Assembly: GCA_013823325.1 (NCBI GenBank)
Contig: PNLY01000046.1
Span: forward strand, 1-42,079
Source of the DNA: Methylobacterium sp.
GTDB lineage: Bacteria > Pseudomonadota > Alphaproteobacteria > Rhizobiales > Beijerinckiaceae
Reading direction: 5' to 3'
Length of the DNA: 42,079 nucleotides
Shown: piece after piece, positions 32,377 to 40,873 of the stretch
Numbering within the stretch: the stretch's first letter is position 1
How the letters are laid out: each line of letters starts with the position of its first letter
The notes under the pieces: model-generated
Databases searched by the model: none
What the model saw: the letters and a program-made list of their open reading frames with translations, nothing else
Told to the model about the DNA's origin: nothing
Translations under genes and position numbers: made by a program

Positions 32377-33687
32377 ATGGATCGCATCGCCCACAGCACT
32401 GCTGTCGACATCGGCGGCGGCCGCCGCGGCTTTCGGAGCGAGGATACGGTTGCCGGCCAGGAAGGCACGGTGGTCACCGCGACGCATCTGAACGCGACGC
32501 AGGAAGAGATGATGGCGATCATCGAGAAGGCTGGGCTCGCGCCCGATGCCGGCGATCTGGCCCAACTGCTGCGCGCGATCCGCTCGCAACGGCTCAACTT
32601 CGTCACTGCGGCCGGCGTCGGAGGCACCGCCAATGCGGTCACCCTGGCGTTCGCGCCTACCTTCGTCGACCTCGCCGATCTCGTCGGCGTGCCGCTGGTC
32701 TCGATCGCCGAGGCCGACAACACCGGCGCGATGACGGTAAGGGTCGACGCCCTGGCGGTGACGGCGCGGACCTGGCCGGACGGGACCGCGCTCCTCCCCG
32801 GTGATGTCAAGGCCGGCGCCCTGATCGTCGAGCGCTATGACGGCACCGCCTTCCGCATGCAGCAATGCCTGTCGCCGACGCAGGTCGCGGCGCTGTCGCC
32901 GCGCACGAACTTGCTGATCAACGGCGATTTCCAGCTCAACCAGCGCGCCTTCGCCGGCGGCGCCCTCGCCAACAACGTCTATGGCTACGATCGCTGGAAG
33001 GCTTCGGGCGCCTCGAACATGGCGGCAGCTGGCTTCGGCCTGGCGCTGACCTCGGGCGAGGTGCACCAGCTCGTAGAGCCGGCCGCCTGGGGCTTCGGCA
33101 ACCTCGCTTCGACCATGATGACGGTGTCGGTCGAGGCGCCCTCTCATGATCTTGCGGTGACCCTGGGATCGGCAAGCGGCGTCATCACGGCCGGCGCTGG
33201 CCGGCGCAGCGTCACGCTGACCACTGGGGCCGGAGACAACGGCAATCTCTCTCTGAAGATCGCGCGTTCGGGCGGCGGCGCCTGCAGTTTCAATCGCGTC
33301 AAGCTGGAGGTCGGCGCAGGGGCCTCGCCCTGGATGGCGCGTACGCTGCAGCAGGAGCTGCTTCTGGCATCGCGCTATTTCACGGCATGGCGGATTGCAA
33401 CCGTGAATGGTCGGTTCGGTCTCGGCATGCTGATCGACAACGGCGACTTCATGGTCAATCTGCCTTTGCTCGTGCCGCTGCGGACCGGCGCCCCGGCAGT
33501 CACCTACGCCAGCTTGAATCGCAGTGTCAGCTTCGACAGCCCGATCACAGGCGTTTCTTCGAGTGCCGCCTACGGCAATGTCTTTTCCGTGAGGTTCACC
33601 TCTGCCACAACGTCTGGCGGGCCATTTATCTGCGGCCTGCAGGCCGCGACAGCCGCAGCCCATCTTTCCCTGGACGCGGAGCTCTGA
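32377..33687 (+). CDS. tail fibre protein
   Basis: 436 residues. The N-terminal 110 are the phage attachment part; a conserved NLLINGDFQLNQRAF block about 188-202 followed by YGYDRW leads into a beta-rich carbohydrate-binding-like region (about 215-330) common in fibre proteins. The C-terminus is Ser/Gly-rich beta. No fibre-assembly chaperone or gin-type invertase is found, so host range is not switched as in Mu. The next gene starts right at its stop. Confidence 0.8.
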   Translation: MDRIAHSTAVDIGGGRRGFRSEDTVAGQEGTVVTATHLNATQEEMMAIIEKAGLAPDAGDLAQLLRAIRSQRLNFVTAAGVGGTANAVTLAFAPTFVDLADLVGVPLVSIAEADNTGAMTVRVDALAVTARTWPDGTALLPGDVKAGALIVERYDGTAFRMQQCLSPTQVAALSPRTNLLINGDFQLNQRAFAGGALANNVYGYDRWKASGASNMAAAGFGLALTSGEVHQLVEPAAWGFGNLASTMMTVSVEAPSHDLAVTLGSASGVITAGAGRRSVTLTTGAGDNGNLSLKIARSGGGACSFNRVKLEVGAGASPWMARTLQQELLLASRYFTAWRIATVNGRFGLGMLIDNGDFMVNLPLLVPLRTGAPAVTYASLNRSVSFDSPITGVSSSAAYGNVFSVRFTSATTSGGPFICGLQAATAAAHLSLDAEL

Positions 33688-35085
33688 ATGCCGTTCTCAC
33701 GCCCAACCAATCTTGACGTTGGCTCTGAGCCGTTGCTCGCGAGCGTCCAGTATCGAGCCGAAGTGCCATACTCCGGATTGTGGTATGGCAATCTCGGCTA
33801 TTATCAGGGGCCGGCAGCTACCTTCCCGTCGAATATGCAGCCCATGGCGCTCTATGACGCCACGAGCAACAAGACCTTCTTCGTCTGGGCGAACGGCTAT
33901 TCGCCCGCCTGGGCGACGATTGGCGCCTACAATCACGCCACCGGCGAGATCGTCGACGTCAACAGGGTCATGGACCTAACGGACACCGACGGCCACCGGA
34001 ATCCGACAATTCACATCGACTCGGCTGGTTACATCTACGTCTTCGCAGCGGCGAAGAATTCGCCGATCTGGATCAAGAAATCCAACGCCCCGCGCGATAT
34101 TACAGCATGGAGCTGGTCGCCCAGCATCCCGGGAAACTGCACCTATTCCCAGCCCCATGCGCTCGCGGCCGGCGAGATCACGGTTTTCCATCGCACAGGG
34201 CCGGACTACAGCTGGAGCTATCGCCGCTCTACGAACGGGGGAGCGAGTTGGGGGCCGGAGGTCCGGGTAGTGAGTCCCGCAAACCCGGTGGTTGATGGCG
34301 TCTACGCGCAGACCGCCTCCCGCAGCGGTACCGTGCATATCGTCTGGACCGTGCTCGACTCTACTACGCAGCTCCGCAAGAACTTCTGGTATGCGAAATC
34401 AGCCGGTGGCGTCGCCTGGACCAGGGCGGACGGGACCGCGCTGACCCTGCCGATCGATGCGAGGACGGGCGGCGAGCTCGTCTTCAACAGCGGCGCAGAT
34501 CAGGTGAACACGCAAGACATCCAGATCGACAGTGCCGGCAACCCGATCATCCTGATTTCGCACGGTCAGAACCCGGGAGCTTGGCATTGGAAGCTCGTCA
34601 AGCGCGTTGCCGGCACCTGGCAAGCTTATTCCGTCGGCGCCGTTGGTGACCGGCAGTTCGACAATGGCGGGCTGATCCTCGACAGCGATACCCTGTTCCG
34701 GGCGCTGCTGCCTACGGGCGCGGGGATTGCGGGGCAGGACGGCGGCAACATCGAGGAGTGGCTCTCGACGGACGCTGGATTGACCTGGGCATTGAACCGT
34801 ACCCTGACGGCCGACCCTCTCAACCACAACCATGTGAAAGTGGCCCAGAATGGCCAGCCGGGGTTTAGGGCCTTCTGGTCGTATGGAAATCCGTCGATCG
34901 CGAGCCCGACGATCGTCAAGTTCCTTGACGAGGTGCGGGGAGTGGACGCTTTGCGGCCCGGTAACCCGTTCAAGCGCTACGTTCTGCCCACGCTGAACGG
35001 TGTCGCACTGCCGGAGCAAACTCTGACAGCTGCGGAGCCTGTGACGGTCGTTCTCAGCAATTCGGGTATCGTGGGCACGCCCTGA
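33688..35085 (+). CDS. BNR-4 repeat protein, probable receptor-binding or depolymerase tail component
   Basis: 465 residues. A beta-propeller-like series of strands with Asp-box-like turns (SAGYIYVFAA, STNGGASWGPEVR, STDAGLTWALN) matches the BNR_4 family, which includes sialidase-like and polysaccharide lyase propellers. As the last tail gene it likely binds or cuts host surface glycans. Catalytic residues cannot be assigned. Base composition looks somewhat less GC-rich than its neighbours, which suggests exchange. It ends 3 bases from the convergent DCC gene. Confidence 0.78.
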   Translation: MPFSRPTNLDVGSEPLLASVQYRAEVPYSGLWYGNLGYYQGPAATFPSNMQPMALYDATSNKTFFVWANGYSPAWATIGAYNHATGEIVDVNRVMDLTDTDGHRNPTIHIDSAGYIYVFAAAKNSPIWIKKSNAPRDITAWSWSPSIPGNCTYSQPHALAAGEITVFHRTGPDYSWSYRRSTNGGASWGPEVRVVSPANPVVDGVYAQTASRSGTVHIVWTVLDSTTQLRKNFWYAKSAGGVAWTRADGTALTLPIDARTGGELVFNSGADQVNTQDIQIDSAGNPIILISHGQNPGAWHWKLVKRVAGTWQAYSVGAVGDRQFDNGGLILDSDTLFRALLPTGAGIAGQDGGNIEEWLSTDAGLTWALNRTLTADPLNHNHVKVAQNGQPGFRAFWSYGNPSIASPTIVKFLDEVRGVDALRPGNPFKRYVLPTLNGVALPEQTLTAAEPVTVVLSNSGIVGTP

Positions 35086-35088
35086 CCG

Positions 35089-35523
35089 TCACGCGTCGTG
35101 GATGGACTTCGACCCTTTTAGCGCGAGCGCCAAACGGCGCCCCGCGCGCATCAGCGGGTATAGGGCCCGCGCAATTCCCCTGTTGTGGAACACGCCGGCG
35201 ATCACTCGGTTTCCGACATCGCCGCCGCTGGTGAGTTCGGCAATCCGATGCACGGCATCGGCCCCGTAGTGGACCTTGCCCTCGTGGGCAAAGATCATCC
35301 CCTCGTCCAGATTGAAGGAGTTTCGCAGCCTGTCCTTGTCGCTGTCAGACAAGGAGCGCGCGTCCAGCAACCGAACTTCGCCGACGTTACGCCGAAGATC
35401 GAGCAGCTCCGCATATCGCGAGCAAAACGGGCACTCGCCGTCATAGATGACCGTCGCGCGCTCATCCAGGAACGGGAAGAGCCGCGCTACGTCAGAACCA
35501 CCAGGCGACATCATAGAACTCAT
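35089..35523 (-). CDS. DCC family thiol-disulfide oxidoreductase (DUF393)
   Basis: 144 residues. VIYDGECPFC at 25-34 holds the DxxCxxC motif (Asp28, Cys31, Cys34) of the DCC thioredoxin-like family. DARSLSDSDKDRL and DAVHRIAEL match the rest. Start ATG 35523 has GGAG 7 bases upstream; ATGs at 35514 and 35511 are alternatives. It overlaps the HTTM-like gene by 32 bases, so the two are translated together. DCC proteins are often paired or fused with HTTM proteins. A cargo gene, not needed for virion assembly. Confidence 0.85.
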   Translation of the reverse strand: MSSMMSPGGSDVARLFPFLDERATVIYDGECPFCSRYAELLDLRRNVGEVRLLDARSLSDSDKDRLRNSFNLDEGMIFAHEGKVHYGADAVHRIAELTSGGDVGNRVIAGVFHNRGIARALYPLMRAGRRLALALKGSKSIHDA

Positions 35524-37351
35524 GCACCGCTCCGTCCTTTTCGCGGACTTTGACCGTCAGATAGGCCGGCTTCTCGATCGCATCCTCGTCGAGCAGGAAG
35601 GTTGTGCCTCGCCAGCGGCCGGGTGCAGCGCGCGATGGCTGATCCTGCGATGCACTCATCACCCGAGACTTGTACTCGACCGTCAACTCCGGAGAGCTAA
35701 GGCCGGCGACATCGAGTTTCAACGCCAGCTTCTTGGTTTCGTCGTCGCGGATGATGCGGCCGGTCACGGCCTTCATCGTGCCGTCGCTCGCCAGGATGGC
35801 CTTCAGTCCCTCCTGACGGATGATCGGATCGGGCGCCGCAGGGTAGGCTGGATACTCGATCCGCTGCTGGCGCAGCGAGATCGCTATCGGCATGGCTCGG
35901 GGCATCGGGGCTGAATAGCGCCAAGGCATTCGTCGCGTGGCGGCCTGAGGCAGGTATCCCGTCAGATCGAGCGCTTTTCCCAGTAACGTGCGGAGGGCCT
36001 CCGGAGAACCGGCGCGCCAGCAGTAGCTCACGAAATCAATGTTGAAGTGACGCAAGCGAACTTCGCCACCGCTGCAGGAGAAGTCGCCGCGGCCGAGCGG
36101 TTTCGAGGCCGCTGGAGTGCCTTCGTCCGGTAGCCCAACAGCCTCGCAAGTTGGGTATCGCAGCGCATATTCGCAGCGATAGTCATGATAGCCGCGATGC
36201 TCGTCATATGGGGTTTCCGCCCGCACGGAAGCATAAAAATCGAGTGCGGATAGAGGATACAGAGCGACGGTGCCTCGCCGAATTTGCAGCAGGAACATAA
36301 CGTGTATCGCGCCAAGGAAGAGCGCGAGCCCCACGATGATCAGGCGCCGATACGCGACGAGCTTCAGATCCGACGACTCTGTCGACGGAGGGACAGCCCC
36401 AGCGAACCGGGCGCGAAAATAGTCCCAGTCGATGAAGAAGCAGCCGATGAAGAGCCAATGGTACTGCCAGAGCCCCATGATGAAGCCCAGCCCCAAGGTG
36501 CTCATCGAGTAGAAGACACCCTCGACGAGGCGGGCGTAGGGCCGACGCAGGGAGAACAGCGCGGCGATCGGGGCGGCTTGCAGAAACAGGTGGAACAGGC
36601 CGGCCGCCTTGTAAAGGAACGGGCTCGACCACATCGTTTCCACGTACCAGGGGATATTCTGGACGTCGTAGCCGAGCCAGGTGACAGCAAGCGAAAAGCG
36701 CATGTTGTCGCTGTCCCACCAGGCGATGGGGCCGCCCCAGTAGAGCTTGGCCCAGAACGCGCCGTAGAAGAATGCGCATGCCGCCACCAGGCCGGCAACG
36801 ACGGGCCATGATGCTTCGCCTGGGGCTACTGGGCGCCCGTGGCTCCAGCTAGGCCGCCGTTTCCAGATCGCCCGGTCGATCGAAAGAGAGGCTCCAGCGC
36901 GACTGAACATGAACGGCAGCGCGCAATAGAAGATCAGGTTGTAGCCATGAGACCAATACGGCGCGATGCCTTCGCGGACGCAGACGAGGATGATTGTCGA
37001 GATGGTCGCGACGATCATGGCCGGCCGGGTCAGGAAGCCGATGACGGCGAGAATGCCGGCGATCGGCGCCACGACCGCACTCGCATCGATCAGCCAATTC
37101 GGAGGGCTTTTCCCAAAGAGGATCAGTATGCCGAAGGGGTTGTACTCGACATGCGCGCGCAGCCAGTCGCTCGGCCAGCCAAACGCATTGAAAAGGGCGA
37201 TCTGATTGATGGCGGAGAGCAGGACAGCGCTAAACAGGAACACCCTGCACATGCCCAGTTGCAGCTCGAACCCTTCTCGAAAGAAGTACCTCTCGGTTCC
37301 TTCCTTCAGCGAGCTGAAAGGTGCCCACCTGGCTATGGCGGTCGTCTTCAA
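35492..37351 (-). CDS. HTTM-domain-like membrane protein (cargo)
   Basis: 619 residues with about 8 transmembrane helices in the first 360 (for example residues 30-50, 70-90, 95-115, 190-210, 260-285, 335-355), then a soluble C-terminal domain of about 250 residues. The membrane part reads like the HTTM domain, which is related to vitamin K-dependent gamma-carboxylase. Segment SHGYNLIFYCALPFMFSR is a typical loop. TTG start at 37351, preceded by a G-rich site; no in-frame alternative upstream. It is read opposite to the late genes and partners the DCC gene. Substrate unknown. Confidence 0.72.
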   Translation of the reverse strand: MKTTAIARWAPFSSLKEGTERYFFREGFELQLGMCRVFLFSAVLLSAINQIALFNAFGWPSDWLRAHVEYNPFGILILFGKSPPNWLIDASAVVAPIAGILAVIGFLTRPAMIVATISTIILVCVREGIAPYWSHGYNLIFYCALPFMFSRAGASLSIDRAIWKRRPSWSHGRPVAPGEASWPVVAGLVAACAFFYGAFWAKLYWGGPIAWWDSDNMRFSLAVTWLGYDVQNIPWYVETMWSSPFLYKAAGLFHLFLQAAPIAALFSLRRPYARLVEGVFYSMSTLGLGFIMGLWQYHWLFIGCFFIDWDYFRARFAGAVPPSTESSDLKLVAYRRLIIVGLALFLGAIHVMFLLQIRRGTVALYPLSALDFYASVRAETPYDEHRGYHDYRCEYALRYPTCEAVGLPDEGTPAASKPLGRGDFSCSGGEVRLRHFNIDFVSYCWRAGSPEALRTLLGKALDLTGYLPQAATRRMPWRYSAPMPRAMPIAISLRQQRIEYPAYPAAPDPIIRQEGLKAILASDGTMKAVTGRIIRDDETKKLALKLDVAGLSSPELTVEYKSRVMSASQDQPSRAAPGRWRGTTFLLDEDAIEKPAYLTVKVREKDGAVHEFYDVAWWF

Positions 37352-37481
37352 CTTGTGCCCCCCGCGCCGTCAGGCCCCAACGAGCCCTAGCCGAGGTTCT
37401 TAGAGAGCTGCGGTGATGGCGGCAACAAGCCGTTCACCCGATCTGAGGGAGCCCTCTCGGCGGTTCAGAAATGACTTCTGT
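37352..37481 (-). other. upstream region of the DCC/HTTM cargo operon
   Basis: 130 bases with no gene, which should hold the promoter for the cargo pair. A small inverted repeat CAGAA/TTCTG lies at 37466-37480. No clear -35/-10 pair can be read with confidence. Confidence 0.35.
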
Positions 37482-37527
37482 TGCCATTTGATCGTTCGCT
37501 AAGTGCCATTTGATTTTTCGCGCTACA
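37482..37527 (+). repeat. prophage right end: two transposase-binding-like repeats, ending CA
   Basis: TGCCATTTGAT recurs at 37482 and 37504, each followed two bases later by TTCGC, a 22-bp period like the paired R1/R2 MuA sites. The second repeat runs into CGCTACA, ending in CA at 37527, as required for Mu-type ends (TG...CA). The matching left end and 5-bp target duplication lie outside the window, so the boundary is a proposal. Confidence 0.75.
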
Positions 37528-37580
37528 GCCGCGCTCCCAGCCGGCGGCTTTTGCGTGTCCAGGCCGAGCCGAGGCTTCCG

Positions 37581-38000
37581 ATGACCGACGAGAATGATGA
37601 GACCGCTCCGGTCCGGCCGGCGGCGAAGCGCAAGCCTGCACGGAGCGGCGGCCGTAAGGCGGTGATCGGCAAGCTCTGGAAGGCGGCGCAAACCCAGCTC
37701 GAAGCGCATGAGGCGCATCTTGCCGAATTGCCGGCCGGCACGGCCGCGAGCGAGGTCGACGCCAAGACGCTGGCGACGCTGGCCCGCACCGTGCGTGAGC
37801 TGGTCGCGCTGGATTCTGCCGCGGTGGGGGAGGGAGGAAAGTCCGAGGATGAGCCCAGCCCCGCCGAAGGATTGCGCAGGGTCGAAGAACTCAGAAGGGA
37901 GCTTGCTCGACGCTTGGCTGGCCTTGCCGCTGAGCATCCGAATATGGGCCGGGCAGCGGGGGCTGGAGACGTTCGGAGCGGAGTTGCTGAAGATTTATGA
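37581..38000 (+). CDS. GTA-cluster first gene, small terminase-like protein
   Basis: 139 residues. N-terminus acidic then basic (APVRPAAKRKPARSGGRKAV), followed by a helical domain (about 30-125; LATLARTVRELVALD). Genes like this precede the GTA-type large terminase in Rhizobiales and probably select DNA. ATG 37581 follows GAGG at 37571-37574; the frame is open upstream across the prophage junction, so an older, longer start cannot be excluded. It overlaps the terminase gene by about 150 bases. Confidence 0.65.
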   Translation: MTDENDETAPVRPAAKRKPARSGGRKAVIGKLWKAAQTQLEAHEAHLAELPAGTAASEVDAKTLATLARTVRELVALDSAAVGEGGKSEDEPSPAEGLRRVEELRRELARRLAGLAAEHPNMGRAAGAGDVRSGVAEDL

Positions 38001-39225
38001 GTGGGACTGGGCTCGCTGGGCGCGCCCGGATCAACTTCCGCCGCAAGGCGATTGGTTCAGTTGGCTGGTCATGGGTGGCCGCGGTGCCGGCAAGACACGA
38101 ACCGGTGCCGAGTGGGTGCGCGGCATGGCTCTGGGGCGACCGCCCTTCGCAATGGAGCCGGTCGGCCGCATCGCCCTCGTCGGCGAAACGCAGGCGCAGG
38201 TTCGCGACGTGATGATCGAGGGCGTCTCCGGGCTGCTGGCGATCCACCATCGCTGGGAAACGCCGATCTGGTCGCCGTCGCGGCGCCGGCTTGAATGGGG
38301 CAATGGCGCGATCGCGCAGGTGTTCACCGCGGAGGACCCGGAAGGCCTGCGCGGCCCACAATTCGGCGCCGCCTGGTCCGACGAATTGGCGAAATGGCCG
38401 AACCTTCAGGAGACTTGGGACATGCTGCAGCTCGGCTTGCGATTGGGCGACCGGCCGCGTCAGGTGGTGACGACGACGCCGCGGCCGCTGCCTTTGATCA
38501 AGCGGCTGCTCGACGATCCGCGCGTGGCCGTCAGCCGGGCGGCGACACGCGCCAACCGCTTCAACCTGGCGCAGAGCTTTCTCGACAGCGTGCATCAGGC
38601 CTATGGCGGCACGCGGCTCGGCCGGCAGGAGCTCGAAGGCGAGATCGTCGAGGAGAGCGCTGACGCGCTCTGGAGCCGGGCGCTGATCGAGGAATGCCGC
38701 GAGCGCGAGGAGCCGCCGCTGGCGCGGATCGTCGTGGCGATCGATCCGCCGGCCTCCTCGTCGAAACGGGCCGATAGTTGCGGGCTCGTCGCGGCCGGCA
38801 TCGACCGCGACGGCATCGGCCATGTACTGGCGGATGGAACCCTCGCCGGCGCCAAGCCGCATGAATGGGCGGCGGCCGCCGTCGCGCTCTATCGCCGACT
38901 GGAGGCCGATGCGCTGGTCGTCGAGGTCAACCAGGGCGGCGAGATGGCAAGCAGCGTCATCCGCGAGGTCGATCCGGGCGTGCCGGTGACGCCGGTGAGG
39001 GCCTCGCGCGGAAAATTCCTGCGGGCCGAGCCGGTGGCGGCTCTCTATGCGCAAGGCCGCGTGCGTCATGCCGGTGCCTTTCCGGCGCTCGAGGACGAGA
39101 TGTGTGATTTCGGTCCGACAGGGCTGAGCTCGGGCCGCTCGCCCGACCGGCTCGACGCGCTGGTCTGGGCTCTGACGCATTTGATGCTCGCGCCAAAGGG
39201 CCGGCCGCGGGTGAGGGGGCTTTAA
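37849..39225 (+). CDS. GTA-type large terminase (g2-like)
   Basis: 458 residues. Walker A GGRGAGKT at 76-83 followed by RTGAEWVRG, then the GTA-typical LVGETQAQVRDVMIEG and the TAEDPEGLRGPQFGAAWSDE stretch with Walker B-like ASWSDE context, and VVAIDPPASS at the nuclease start. ATG 37849 has GGAGGAAA just upstream. This motor packages random host DNA in GTAs. Unlike the Mu-like terminase at 12520, it belongs to the host chromosome. Confidence 0.9.
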   Translation: MSPAPPKDCAGSKNSEGSLLDAWLALPLSIRIWAGQRGLETFGAELLKIYEWDWARWARPDQLPPQGDWFSWLVMGGRGAGKTRTGAEWVRGMALGRPPFAMEPVGRIALVGETQAQVRDVMIEGVSGLLAIHHRWETPIWSPSRRRLEWGNGAIAQVFTAEDPEGLRGPQFGAAWSDELAKWPNLQETWDMLQLGLRLGDRPRQVVTTTPRPLPLIKRLLDDPRVAVSRAATRANRFNLAQSFLDSVHQAYGGTRLGRQELEGEIVEESADALWSRALIEECREREEPPLARIVVAIDPPASSSKRADSCGLVAAGIDRDGIGHVLADGTLAGAKPHEWAAAAVALYRRLEADALVVEVNQGGEMASSVIREVDPGVPVTPVRASRGKFLRAEPVAALYAQGRVRHAGAFPALEDEMCDFGPTGLSSGRSPDRLDALVWALTHLMLAPKGRPRVRGL

Positions 39226-39231
39226 TCTGGC

Positions 39232-39313
39232 CGTCATTCCCGGACCGCGCAGCGGAGCCGGGAACCTCAGGACCATCCTGCATGAGATGCTCGGCTCAAG
39301 GCCGAGCATGACG
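39232..39313 (+). repeat. REP-like palindromic intergenic element
   Basis: 82-base element bounded by CGTCAT and ATGACG. Inside are TTCCCGG/CCGGGAA (39237-39264) and a stronger stem ATGCTCGGC/GCCGAGCAT (39287-39309) with loop TCAAG. This form resembles dispersed palindromic repeats of Bosea and other Rhizobiales genomes (from memory). It lies between terminase and portal, an unusual place because GTA genes are normally packed. Confidence 0.7.
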
Positions 39314-39336
39314 CGCTCTTCAACAGCGAGAAACCC

Positions 39337-40509
39337 ATGCTCAATTTCCTTCGCAGCCTGCGCGGCCCCGCCGCGCCGGAACAGAAGCGCTCGCGCGTCG
39401 GGCCGCTGATCGCCCTGCACGAGGCCGGCCGCCCGGTCTGGACGCCGCGCGACTATGGCGCCCTGGCAAGGGAGGGCTATCAGCGCAATCCGGTGGTGCA
39501 TCGCTGCGTCCGGCTGATCGCCGAGGCGGCGGCGCAGGCCCAGCTGGTCGCCAAAGTCGATGGGCGCGAGATGCCGGAGCATCCGGCATTGACGCTGATC
39601 GAGCGGCCCAATCCGCGCCAGGGTGGCATCGCCTTCCGCGAGATGCTCTATGGCCACCTGCTCGTCGCCGGGAATGCCTATGTCGAGGCGGCCAGCATCG
39701 GACGCGAGCCGCGCGAGCTCTATGCGCTCAGGCCCGATCGGATGCGCGTGGTGCCCGGCCGCGACGGCTGGCCGGAGGCCTATGACTACACGGTCGGCGC
39801 CCAGACCATCCGCTTCCGCCAAGACGAGGGTACGCTCCCGCCGATCCTGCATCTGTCGCTGTTCCATCCGGTCGACGACCATTATGGCCTCTCGCCGGTC
39901 GAGGCCGCGGCCTGCTCGCTCGACGTCCACAACGCGGCCGGCGCCTGGCACAAGGCGCTGCTCGACAATGCAGCCAGGCCCTCCGGCGCGCTGGTCTATG
40001 ACGGGCCGGAAGGCGGCACGCTGACCGAGGCCCAGTTCGAGCGGCTGAAGCAGGAGCTGGAGGACGGTTTCCAGGGCGCGCGCAATGCCGGGCGTCCGCT
40101 CCTGCTCGAAGGCGGGCTCGACTGGAAGCCGCTGTCGCTGACGCCGGCCGAGCTCGATTTCGTCGCTGCCAAGGGCGTCGCCGCGCGTGAGATCGCGCTC
40201 GCCTTCGGCGTGCCGCCGCTGCTGCTTGGCCTGCCGGGCGACAACACCCATGCCAATTTCGCCGAGGCGAACCGCGCCTTCTGGCGCCAGACGCTGATCC
40301 CGCTGGTCAGGCGCACGGCCCAGTCGCTGGCGCAATGGCTCGGCCCGGCCTTCGGCGATGCGCTCACCCTCGAACCCGATCTCGATGCGGTCGAGGCGCT
40401 GGCGGACGAGCGTGAATCGCTCTGGCGGCGGGTTTCCGCCGCCGACTTCCTCAGCGAGGACGAGAAACGTGAGGCGGTCGGCTATGGCCGCCGGGAGGTG
40501 TCGTCATGA
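39337..40509 (+). CDS. GTA-type portal protein (HK97 family, g3-like)
   Basis: 390 residues. YQRNPVVHRCVRLIAEAAAQ, HPALTLIERPNPRQGG, VAGNAYVEAASIG, LFHPVDDHYGLSPVEAAA and AFGVPPLLLGLPGDNTHANF are HK97/GTA portal features. The ATG has only a weak GAG upstream. It is followed with a 4-base overlap by a small membrane gene. Confidence 0.93.
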   Translation: MLNFLRSLRGPAAPEQKRSRVGPLIALHEAGRPVWTPRDYGALAREGYQRNPVVHRCVRLIAEAAAQAQLVAKVDGREMPEHPALTLIERPNPRQGGIAFREMLYGHLLVAGNAYVEAASIGREPRELYALRPDRMRVVPGRDGWPEAYDYTVGAQTIRFRQDEGTLPPILHLSLFHPVDDHYGLSPVEAAACSLDVHNAAGAWHKALLDNAARPSGALVYDGPEGGTLTEAQFERLKQELEDGFQGARNAGRPLLLEGGLDWKPLSLTPAELDFVAAKGVAAREIALAFGVPPLLLGLPGDNTHANFAEANRAFWRQTLIPLVRRTAQSLAQWLGPAFGDALTLEPDLDAVEALADERESLWRRVSAADFLSEDEKREAVGYGRREVSS

Positions 40510-40706
40510 GCCCGTTCGACGAAGCCGCGGCGGGCATCGTCGCGCGTGGCGATCTCGGCCATCTCGCGCTGCTGCTCTGGGCCTTCTGCGCCTCGGGCCT
40601 CGCGCTGTTTTCCCTGCGCGAGCTGATCGCCGCCAACCGGCGCTTCGACGAGTTCGTGCGCGAATTCGCCCGCTTCAACGCTCGCTACGAGGGAGGGGAT
40701 TCATGA
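40506..40706 (+). CDS. GTA small membrane protein (g3.5 position)
   Basis: 66 residues with one transmembrane helix (about 18-38) and a charged helix (ANRRFDEFVREFARFNARY). Small proteins of this kind sit between portal and protease genes in GTA clusters. Coupled to the portal gene. Function unknown. Confidence 0.72.
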   Translation: MSPFDEAAAGIVARGDLGHLALLLWAFCASGLALFSLRELIAANRRFDEFVREFARFNARYEGGDS

Positions 40707-40873
40707 GCAAGACCGGTGGCAAATCGCCGCCTAGGCCAGCTCCGACGGCTGTCAGATCGGGTGTGGCCGCGCCGCGTCCCGGCCGCCAGCCGCGCGAGGT
40801 GTTCGGGCGCTTCTTCGAGATGCTTGGGCAGCTCGACGCCAACGGCCGCAACGGGCGGGGAGGGGCACGATGA
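40703..40873 (+). CDS. small basic protein in GTA cluster
   Basis: 56 residues, Pro/Arg/Lys-rich (SKTGGKSPPRPAPTAVR), with a short helix FGRFFEMLGQLDA. It overlaps the genes on both sides by 4 bases and has a GGAGGGGA ribosome site, so it is likely real. No family known. Confidence 0.55.
   Translation: MSKTGGKSPPRPAPTAVRSGVAAPRPGRQPREVFGRFFEMLGQLDANGRNGRGGAR

Noticed and set aside
35185..35553. Plus-strand ORF opposite the DCC gene
   Set aside because: The minus-strand frame has the DxxCxxC motif and a good ribosome site; the plus-strand frame has neither.
37891..40335. Very long open frame (814 codons) on the minus strand across the GTA terminase and portal
   Set aside because: It is antisense to two well-supported genes and has Arg/Gly/Leu-rich, motif-free content as expected from codon bias in GC-rich DNA.
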